This document shows positions 42,195 through 51,258 of a stretch of 64,000 nucleotides of DNA, piece after piece. Every line of letters starts with the position of its first letter. Position 1 is the stretch's first letter. Both the position numbers and the translations under genes were made by a program. The stretch comes from Lactarius indigo (Eukaryota; Basidiomycota; Agaricomycetes; Russulales; Russulaceae). Location: contig JAFKAC010000039.1 of NCBI GenBank assembly GCA_025766275.1, forward strand, positions 186,001 through 250,000, given 5' to 3'. Below the pieces are notes generated by a model. That model was given only the letters and a program-made list of their open reading frames with translations. It searched no databases and was not told the DNA's origin.

Positions 42195-44207
42195 TCAGGA
42201 TTCTGGGTCGACGAGGTCATAGATGTTGGCATCGAGGTCGTTCTCTGGCCACGGGGAGATGTCAAGTCGACAGTAGTGGGTTTTGAGGAAGAAAAGGGGT
42301 CCGCGCTTCCCACACTTGTGACACATCTCGTATTGCGGGCACCAGATTTCATCATGATCAGCATTAGTGCGGAAGCACCATCCGCACCACCTTCCTTGAG
42401 TCTTGGCAGCGACTGTCGGGGGTTCTGGGATGGTGAAGGAGGTAGACGCTTCGGTGGTCGTCGCCTGTCGGATGTGTTCGTCTGCTTGGAAGGTAGTGAT
42501 AACTTCTTCAACCATTCCAGCGCGACAAAAGATACATCGATAGGACTGGTGTTCTTGACTTTGGCAATGTCGACAGGCTGGCCGTGGTCTGGTGGGGCAG
42601 TCGCGCACAAGGTGGTGGGAACTGCCACAGTGATAGCAGCGTCGTCGGTGGGGCTTGTCAGCGAGGCGGGGAAATTCTAGTGGTCCCCCTCGTCGTGGGG
42701 AGAAAGGGATGGCATAGCGCGAGTGTCGGAGTGGAGCCGGGAGTGCTGTCATCCGTGCGTACTCGTTGCCAATGGTGGCGAGGGCCCCTGCTGTCACGAT
42801 TTGGGCTCGAGACTGGTTAGTACGACTGAGAACCCTTACTGTACCGGTTGCAACTACGGCAGTAAGGTAGATTAGTTGTGGACTTACTTACGGTGATACG
42901 GTAGTGTGATAGGCGATTGCGACTGATAGCTGACTGAGCGGTACCTGAATGACTCGATACTAGTACAGGTACTAGTAGTATTAGTTTTGAGATGTTTCTG
43001 CAATACGTTGGACGCTTACTTACTGTGACTCATAGCAGCGCTTGAAAGCCTGCTTTACTTGTATTTAAACTGTCTTGCAAAGACCAAGATATGCCATCTT
43101 GGTCTTCTTGAATCGTCACTTCTTTCTCTTCTTTCTTTCTCTCTCGTCCCTTATCTAAATCTTCAAGTTCGCATCTGACTCCTGTCGTGACCAAGTACGA
43201 GTCAGCAAGTCTTGTCAGTGTACCTCCACGTATTCACCTGGACAAGAGCACGGACCTTTGTGTCGTCGTGTCAGAGATATTCGCTAAGTTGTTATCACCT
43301 CCACCGAGCTCAAGTCGAGCTAACGTCGTGACGACGTTACACCCGCATACTGGAGCCGTCTCTTGGTACCAGCCAGCATGAGATCTACCGTGAGTCGGTC
43401 CGATCGTAATTTGCGTGCATCTTCCTCCAGTCTCTCACACTTTTCATCGATTTCCTTGAGTGTGAGAAGTCCAGTGCGCAACCTGGTAACCTCAGCTGTG
43501 AGACGAGGGGAGTTAAGCTCGATAAGGGTTTCATCTAAGGCGCAGGCGCGAATGTCATGAGGGTCGAAGAATTGGAGTTGTTCAGCTGTGAAGGGAGGCG
43601 CTGAAACATTGGGCCTAAGTGACGAGAGGTAGACTGTTTCCCCGTAGTGTGGTTGTCTAGCACCCATCGTCCCTACTACCTCAGTGAATCCTTTGCGATA
43701 GTAAATGTACTTCGCAGTGTTGGATCCTCCATCAGGTAGTGGAATCTGTAAGGGGTAGAACTTCGGGGTGCCTGGTGTGTTCGGGAAGAAAGGGGCGCCG
43801 GGGTCGTCAGTGTCCTCGGGGGGGGAGTCAGGTCGGTTGTAGTCAATGGGTGTATGGACGCGGACGGGAGTGAAGGGTTCAAGTGGTGGTGGTGGAGTGG
43901 AGGGTGAAGAGGATGGTGGTGAGGGTACGGATGGTTCAGGTGGGGGAGTAGGTGAATGTCGCGGGGGAGGCGTGGGTGAATATTGTCCCTCCTCTGGTGT
44001 CGATGGGGTGAGTTCTCCAGGTTCTCATTCTGGAGTTTGAGGTATCATGGGGTCGGGGATGGTGGTGAGCTGGGGAGACGGTGGTGGGGATAGTCGGGGT
44101 ACGTTTGAAAGGTCGATGGTGACAATCCCTTGTTTGAGGGCAGCTTCAAGTCGAGGGTTGTTGAGGATGTGGACGAGGGTGGTGTTGGAGATTGGTGTGT
44201 CGGACAT
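42195..44207 (-). pseudogene. Element E ORF3: coiled coil plus zinc knuckles
   Basis: An ATG at 44207, 41 nt after the pol TAA, opens about 487 codons once the solo LTR (42792-43341) is removed; one TGA lies at about 44025. The order is a short N-terminal helix (TTLVHILNNPRLE), a long Pro/Ser-rich segment, a conserved block (PLQIPLPDGGSN, then YYRKGFTEVVG), a coiled coil (LTLKEIDEKCERLEEDARKL), then four Cys/His motifs: CX2CX4HX4C twice (CYHCGSSHHLVRDC and CRHCQSQEHQSYRC), CX2CX6HX4C (CGWCFRTNADHDEIWC) and a CX2C...HX2C pair. It ends DLVDPES. No membrane or signal segment is seen. I infer a nucleic-acid-binding accessory protein. The same ORF is present in element F. Confidence 0.8.
42792..43341 (+). 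mobile_element. Solo LTR of the K/B type in ORF3 of E
   Basis: A 550-bp LTR from TGTCACGATT to GACGTTACA, flanked by CCTGC (42787-42791) and CCCGC (43342-43346), a target duplication with one C/T change. TATTTAAAC at 43062 is followed 34 nt later by ATCTTGGTCTT (43096-43106). The length plus 5 bp is divisible by 3, so the frame resumes after it. Confidence 0.88.
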
Positions 44208-44248
44208 TGCAGGGCTGGGGGGAACTATTGGGGTAGTTGAACTTTCTT

Positions 44249-47200
44249 TTATGTTGTTTGTCCAGCCCCTTTGGCGGATGGGTATCGTCTGTAGTAATCC
44301 TTGATGACGTCTGCGGCATGGGTCATATTAGTTGCAGGTTCCCATGTGTTGTCACTTGGTGGGAATCCTTTCCACTTTACTAGGTAGTGGAGTTTGCGCC
44401 CTCTCCCTCATTCCTGGGCATCTTCGATTTGCTCCACTTCGTATTCCTCTTCCCCTTCGATAAGGTCGGGCGGAGGTCGGGAATAGTTTACGCCATGCAT
44501 CTCTGTCTCTTTGTATGGTGTGAGAAGGTTGGTGTGGAATACCGGGTGGATCTTCCATGATGCTGGAAGTTCTAGTTCATAAGAAACATCTGATAGAACT
44601 CTTGTGATTCGGAATGGCCCGTATCTTTTGGGGGCAAGCTTGCTTGTGGGATAGAAGGTATGGAGATTCGTCCCTTCTAGCCATACTTGGTCTCCTTGCT
44701 GATAAGGTGTGAATCTCGTCTTTCCCCGATGGGCCATGAGTCGTTGCGCATGATTGATACTATCTTGCATGTGTTGTCTGAGTATCAACAGGTCTTCCAA
44801 TCGTTGGTCCACTGTTGGGCTACTTGACGGTTTAGGTGTCCACATTGTTCGCGGTTCCCATCCCATGATGAGCGAGAATGGGGAATGTTTGGTCATGGCA
44901 TTTGCCCACGAGTTGTGCGCAAATTGTGCCATAGGTAACAGTTCTGCCCAGTTGTCTTGTCGAAGGTTGCACCAATGCCGTAAATATTGTTCTAGCCATT
45001 GATTGGTGCGCTCCGATTGTCCATCTGTTTGGGGATGGTACACTGATGAGACATTTTGCTGTATTCCCAGGGTTTTGCATAGTTGTCTCATGAAGGTGGA
45101 TGCAAATCTGGGGTCTCGATCGGATATGATTTTTCGGGGTAGGCCATAATGAGGGTACACGTGTTGAAGATAAAGTTTGGCCACTCCTTCCGATGTTACG
45201 GCTTCGTTACAAGGGATAAATATTGCTGCTTTTGAGCAATCATGATCAGTGATGGTGAGGATTGAATCAAATCCGTTTGACTTTGGAAGTTTGACTATGA
45301 AGTCCATTGCTATCACCTCAAAGGGTTCAGCCAATGGGTCTGTGGTGATGGGGAACAGGTGTGGTTTTTGTCGGTGGGGGTTGATTTTGTTGCTTTGGCA
45401 TGTGGCACATCCTTTGACGTACGCTTCCACGTCTTTTCGCATATTTGGCCACCAGAAGTCGCGTTGTATTAGTTCCAGGGTGTTTGCAATTCCTGGGTGT
45501 CCTGCGCTTGGGGTATCATGGAAAAAGGTGATCACCCCCCGCTTAAGGTCATTGTTTCCCATGACAACGAGGGCGTCGCCTTTCCACCATAGGCCATCGT
45601 GTTTTTTCAGGCTGTGGGATTCGACCCATGGGAGTACTGCGGATTCTTCCATGTTTTGGGTAATTTGAGTCCATATGTCCATGTCGTGCATGGACATTTG
45701 GGTGACTCTTAGGAATATCTCCTCTGGTAGTACCGTGACGTGGTCGTTATCCGTTGTTCCGTCATCATAATCTGGGTGTCTTGATAAGGAGTCTGCTTGG
45801 GTGTTTTTGGTTCCAGGGATGTGTTTGAGTATAAAATTATACTCGGAGAGTTCCTGGAATTCTCGCGCTACTCGTCAACTGTTTTTCTTGGTTCCTTCCA
45901 ATACTGGAGGTTGGCGTGATCCGTGTGAATGGTTATGAGATGGGGGGAACCAATGAGGTATGTGTGCCATGTTTGTAGGGCTTTGACAATGGCTAGCAAT
46001 TCTCTGTCGTAAATGTCGTAGTTACGCTCTGTTTCAGTCAATGATTCCGAATAGAACGCCACCAGGTGTAGTTTTTGGTCTTCCCCCTTTTGGTTTAATA
46101 CCGCCCCCAAAGCATAGCTAGAGGCGTCGACTTCTATTTCGAAGGGTTGGTCTAATCTTGGGAACAAGAGTACTGGTTCGGAGCTGATTTTTTCCTTGAT
46201 GGTGTCAAATGCTTTTTGTCTGGCATTCATCCATTCCCAAGGGGTGTCCTTTTTTGTAAGATCATGGAGCGGCCTTGCTATCGTGGAGAACCCCCTTATG
46301 AAGCATCGATAAAAATTGCAAAATCCCAAGAAGGCCCGTACTTCCTTTAGTGATTTTGGCATCTTCCAGTCTCATATCCCTTGTACCTTGACCGGGTCCA
46401 TTTGTAGTTTGCCGTATCCGATAATTAACCCCAAATATTCCACCTCATAGACCTCGAACACGCATTTTTCCGGTTTGATGTATAAGTCGTGTTCATTGCA
46501 GAGGTCTAGGACTTGGTGTAGTACTTGTCTGTGATGGGTGTGATCGTCTGCCATTGCAATTAGGATGTCATCCATGTAAACGATGACTTCGCCCGTCAAC
46601 ACCAATTCTCGAAAAATGGTGTCCATCATTGTTTGAAACGTGCTGGGGGAATTGGTGAGACCAAAGAACATAACACAGGGTTCAAACAATCCCTGGTTTG
46701 TTTTGAATGCCGCCTTCCATTCATCCCCTTGCTTGATCCGGACATTGTTGTACCCCCATCTAATATCGAGTTTGGAGTAGAGCCGTGCTTCACGGATCTT
46801 ATCGATAAGTTCGGGGATTAGGGGGAGTGGGTAGTGGTTCTTCACGGTGAGTTCATTGAGGTGGCGATAATCCTGTACAGGGCATAATTTCCCATCTTTC
46901 TTTTTAATGAAGAAGTAAGGGGATGCATAGGGGGACTTTGATGGTTGAATGTACTTTTTGTTCAAGTGTTCAGTCACGAATTCCGTTAGTTTTTCCATTT
47001 CCGGAATCGTGAGTGGGTATACTTTGCAGTCCATCGTTTCTGGGGCATTTGGGACAAGATCGATGGCGTGATCCCACAGTCGTGATGGGGGAAAGCGTTG
47101 GGATGCTTCTTCGCTGAAAACCTTCTGATGCCTTCGGTACTCTTTAGGGACCATTTCCTTGAAGGTCTTCTGAGGTTTCTTTGCAGCTTCTTGTTGGGCT

Positions 47201-47796
47201 AGTTCTGATGCTGTTGTTGTTTTTTGTAGTCGGATGTGGGGATCATCTCCGCTCTCCAGTTGTTCCCAGGCTAATTCGTCCAGTTGATAGGTCTCCAATG
47301 CCTTAATAGTGGCTTCTAGCGGCATGGCTTCGTCGGACAAATTTAGGCTGGTGATTACCACCGGTTGAAACTCTTCGTCTATGGTGGCATCCCGCCAGTG
47401 GAACTTTGGTTTGAAGGCTGTGAACCAAGGGTATCCAAGTATGACTTCGTCGTTCCCTAGGTCGGTGATAAGGAATCTAAGGTTTTGGGTCTTTCCTCCT
47501 GTCTTGACAGTGAGGTCGGTGAAGGAGGTAATTTCTCCTCCTTGGTTATGAGTTCCATCTACGTTCCATATCTTGATAGGGCAGTTGGTAGCCAACCAGG
47601 CAATTTTCAGCCGTTTCAAGAGATTTGCGCTTATGAAGTTATCAGTTGCGCCGGAGTCAATGAGAACATTTCGTTCGGCCATCGTGTGAGCAGATTTGAA
47701 AAGAACTGGGATTCGCATGGATCGAAATCTGCTATTGTACACGCTAAGTTTTAATGCTCTAGCCCAGGCCGCCGGGTTCAAGCGTTCAGAAAATCC
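44249..47796 (-). pseudogene. Element E pol (PR-RT-RH-IN-chromodomain)
   Basis: In the -1 frame of gag: protease LIDSGATDN, RT with VYMDDILIA, RNase H (ELLAIVKAL), integrase HHCC (HPGIANTLELIQ...CATCQ), catalytic core (AMDFIVKLP, SDRDPRFA, HPQTDGQSERTNQ) and chromodomain (YLVKWKGFPPSDNTWEP), natural TAA at 44249-44251. Lesions are TGA at about 46374 and 44408 (arginine positions) and a frameshift in RNase H near 45880 (WKEPRK, then a jump of frame to VAREFQEL). Otherwise it is well preserved. Confidence 0.88.
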
Positions 47797-49418
47797 TTCT
47801 TCTGGCCAAATAATTTGTCCACCATCAATTCTCGTACTTCTGGGGTTTGAGCAAATAGTGCCACTACTTGCGCATCCGCTTGTTCTTCATTAGAGAGGGG
47901 GCGTGACACGGTCATAGAGATAGTGGCCGTTGTAGGGGTACTGGCCGCGGGAGTCGTTGTTTCGGTTGCTTTGATGGTAGTGGATTTTTGAGGGCAGTTA
48001 CGGGAAATGTGTCCTTGGCCTCGACATCGGAAACATCTTCCTTCTTTCTGTAGCTGCAGTTTTTCGGCGTCTGTCAAAGCGGCTCGTGCTCTAGTGCGAC
48101 TGACGTCCATCGCATTGGGGTCTCGGTTTTTGTTTAGTGCCGATAGCCACTGATCTCGGGACGCTCCTCCTCATTTGTTGCTTCCTCCTTTGGTAAGCTT
48201 GTCTTTTAACAGGAGGTATTCGGCTTGCTGCAGTGTTACCGCTGCTTTCCAGTCGTCCCATGTGATTGGGTGATGGAATTTGATTGCGTTTACAATGAGG
48301 GCGTTGGGGAGTCCTTTCTGGAAGATTTCCAGTGTGGTGGCTTTGTCTTTATTATACCCCGCTTTATTAGCAAGGTTTGCGAATTTGGCAATGTACGTGT
48401 CAATGTCTTCTTTCTCCATTCTGAGATTTTGAATGGAGTGGCGGGCTTTCTGCTGTTGTGTGGTATCGGTGTAGGCTTGGATGAATCGTGCCTCGATGGT
48501 GTCCCAAAGGTTTTCTTCGTTTAGGGCTACTCCTGCTACTAGTTGGGCGACGAGCCATTGAATTTGTTCTTCGACCCAGTCATCGACAAGGGGACCTCGA
48601 ATATAAGAGAGGAGGGTCATTGCGCGGGAGTAGGGGACCACCAATTGTTGTACGGTGGGGTTCATTCCTCGATAGAGGGAGAAGGCATTGAGAAACGCCC
48701 GGCTTGATTCCCGATCTCCTGTAAACTCTGGCGGGGCATTTCCTCCGAGTCTTCCATTAAGGGGACCTGGGGCTGCACCTCCTCCTCCCGCAGCTGCGCC
48801 TCCGCCTCCAGGCGCACCACCTCCACCTCCAGGCGCACCGCCTGCATGATGGCTTCCTGGGCCTCCTGGAGGGCCGCTTCCGCCTGCCGGTGCACTTCCT
48901 CCCATAGGATGTCCTCCACCACCTGGAGCAGCCGCAGAGGAGGACGCTCCTCCGCTGGGTTGGCCACTTCCTGATTGGGTGAGGGTGGTTGCGAGTTGGG
49001 TCTGGGTTGAGGACATGTCGGCATACGATGCAAAGTCGACTGGTCTAGTGATGGTAGGTGTGAGGGTGGGGTCTGGATCTTCACTGTCAGAGTCGGGTTC
49101 TGCGATGTCAGAGTCGATGTCAATGCCTTGTATTCGGGTTTTCCCTGGTCCTAGTCCAAGGGATGCAGGTACTGGTTTGATTGAGTACCACGAGTTCTTT
49201 TTGTCTGAATAGGCGACGTAGGCCCAGACGTGTTGGTCTTTGATGTATTCGATGGGTTCGTAGGTGTTTTTGTTGGGGTCGAAGACGTAGTAGCCTGTGT
49301 CGTGAGGGGTGTTCCTCCAAGTGGCTGTTCCTTTGATTGAGGATTGGAGGTCGTCGTCGGTGTGTCGTTCCAGGTACTCCTGGACAAACTTGGTTCGACT
49401 TCGGCTGGTGAGAGCCAC
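47778..49418 (-). pseudogene. Element E gag with one stop
   Basis: From a GTG at 49418 (position of the ATG in B) the frame encodes the N-terminal module (TGYYVFDPNKNTYEPIEY), an acidic linker, a Gly/Ala/Pro-rich tract, the gag core (RAFLNAFSLYRGMNP, LWDTIEARFIQAY), then a TGA at about 48171-48173, NAMDVSRTRA and a CCHC knuckle (CFRCRGQGHISRNC). It ends FGQKKDFLNA at the frameshift site. Confidence 0.85.
47790..47796 (-). promoter_or_regulatory. Candidate -1 frameshift site of element E
   Basis: The gag frame AAG GAT TTT CTG contains G GAT TTT four codons before the stop; pol is open in the -1 phase. It is the same heptamer as in element H. Confidence 0.7.
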
Positions 49419-49428
49419 GGTGTGAGAG

Positions 49429-49441
49429 AGACTAGACTTAA
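49429..49441 (-). promoter_or_regulatory. Primer-binding site of element E
   Basis: The minus strand after the LTR reads TTAAGTCTAGTCT. AAGTCTAGTCT pairs over 11 nt with AGACTAGACTT in the LTR (complement of 49675-49685), 33 nt past TATTTAA (complement of 49712-49718). Both partners differ from those of B/D/K/H, in step. Confidence 0.87.
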
Positions 49442-50024
49442 TGTAACGCCACTACAGGGGCGTTAGGTACGACCTGTACCAAGTCAGTTGATCGAACGGT
49501 AGTACAAGCTCAGAGGCTCGACTTCAGAGAGAATGATGCACAAGGATCACAAGGACTCAGGTCACTTGGATCGTAGAGGAAGGCTAAGACACGAAGGCCT
49601 AGCAAGAGCTGGGATCACAAGACAAAAGAGCACACAGAGGTGTTCTGTCTTAGACGAGTGTAGTATTACACAAGAAGTCTAGTCTACCGTACAAGCTAGA
49701 TAGGACTAGGGTTAAATAGGCGGCAGTCAGTATAACGGTTACAAATAGATGGCGCCATCGCCGGTCTTGGAACAAGGAAAAGATATAAAGAGAACAAAGG
49801 AACATCGTACTGGGAATAAGGGCAAATCACGCGGGGTCGCACATGATTGGGAACATAATGGAAACTAGCACATGTTGAACTTTATCAGACAGGAGCATCG
49901 ATAAGTAGGGCGCGCGATAGGAACCGGGTAATCGTAAAGTCCACATAATTGTACAGGGCTCGTATGGTGTAGGGATAGGAATAGTAAGATGCAAAAGAAC
50001 AAGTCCAAGGAAAAGATCGTAACA
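49442..50024 (-). mobile_element. 5' LTR of element E
   Basis: 583 bp. The first 360 bp as written are identical to the 3' LTR by eye. The outer end is fused directly to the terminal part of a DDE transposon (GATAATGC...). Confidence 0.95.
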
Positions 50025-50248
50025 GATAATGCTTGAATTATCACTCTTGAGTTGTCTGTCAGCTTGCAACAACTTGCCTGGGATCACAATGATGCTGAGC
50101 TCAATAACCCTAAACATGCAAACCCCAGGCCAGGATTTTTCCCAAGTCAACCCTCTCACCATGGCCGCTTACATACACATTATATAATCTAACCCTAGGG
50201 TTTATAGCTTACATAAAGGGGTGCAAGTTCCTGATAGCCCCTACCTTA
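50025..50248 (+). mobile_element. DDE transposon 3' terminal piece
   Basis: Nearly identical to 53784-54007, ending in the same 40-bp inverted repeat and TA. The left part is cut by the LTR of E. Confidence 0.8.
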
Positions 50249-50642
50249 TGGAAGCATAGCACTGGCAGACTGCTAATTTGCTTCCAGCTTTGTGTCTCAA
50301 GAAATAAAATAGTGGAAAATCTGAAAATATTTGGGGAGGTATATTGCCTCAAAAGCTAGGGGATCCTATGCCAACTTTAAGTAATCAGACCACCTGTCCC
50401 TGATTTATGTGACCAGCTATGAAATGCTCTTAGACTATTGCATCATGGTAGGGACATTCTCCCAACATCAGATAAGTTCACTACTGAGGCCCTGCACTAA
50501 GGGTGTGATGTGGTTCAAGCTTCTGAGTAGAGGTTCCAAAGAGGAACTTCTTAGTTACTGATGAGATATTGAGAGGGAAATTGAGGGTTCTTCTAGATGT
50601 CACTCAAGTAGAGCCTTTGCAACACTATTGGTGTACTATAGG
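50249..50642. other. No gene seen
   Basis: About 390 bp of A/T-rich DNA with many short stops in all frames and no similarity to anything else in the window that I can see. It may be old host sequence between two mobile elements. Confidence 0.5.
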
Positions 50643-51224
50643 TGTAACGCCACTACGGGGGCGTTAGGCATGACCTGTACCAAGTCAGTCAAATTGTGGT
50701 AGTGCAAGCTCCAGGGCTTGGCTTCAGTAAGATGATGCACAAGGATCACAAGGATGGTAGTCACTTGGATCGTAGAGGAAGGCTAAGACTCAAAGGCCTA
50801 GCAGAGGATGGGAGTTCGCAAGACAAGGGAAGGCACAGAGGCATCTGTCTTAGACAAGTGTAGTATTACACAAGAAGTCTAGTCTACTGTACAAGCTAGG
50901 TATGGCTAGGTTTAAATAGAGGTCGAGTTGTATGACTGTGACAAATAGAGGGCATCATTGCCAGGTTAAGGGATAAAGGGAGAGGCATAAAGGGAACAAA
51001 GCATAGATATATTGAGAACAAAGGTGAATCACACAGGGTTGCACGTGAGTAGGAACAAGTCAGAAACTAGCACATGTCGAGCTTTATCAGAAGGGGGCAT
51101 CAATAAGCAGGGTGCGCGATAGGAACTGGGTAATCATAAAGTCCGCGTAATTGTACAGGGCTTGTATAGTATTGGGAATGGAATAGTAACGTGTGAAAGA
51201 ACAAGTCCCAAAGAAATCGTAACA
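50643..51224 (-). mobile_element. 3' LTR of element F
   Basis: From TGTAACGCC to AATCGTAACA as written, followed by TTACCCCCCATCTT, the complement of the polypurine tract. Confidence 0.9.
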
Positions 51225-51258
51225 TTACCCCCCATCTTGGTCTGAAGACGCCTCGACT

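Larger units (their letters stand above)
41578..50024 (-). mobile_element. Element E: full-length Ty3/gypsy chromovirus with ORF3
   Basis: An 8447-bp element with two 583-bp LTRs, primer-binding site, gag, pol, a separate ORF3 and a polypurine tract, interrupted only by a solo LTR in ORF3. The outer 5-bp flanks differ (TTGCA left, GATAA right). This is the best template for the organisation of the ORF3-bearing families here. Confidence 0.93.

Noticed and set aside
42195..44207. ORF3 as an envelope (env) gene
   Set aside because: It has no signal peptide, membrane segment or glycosylation-rich ectodomain; the C-terminus is a zinc-knuckle array.
1408..48173. UGA read as an amino acid instead of stop
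   Set aside because: The TGA codons occur at positions where sister copies keep CGA, vary from copy to copy, and are absent from the two host genes and from H gag. Mutation explains them better.
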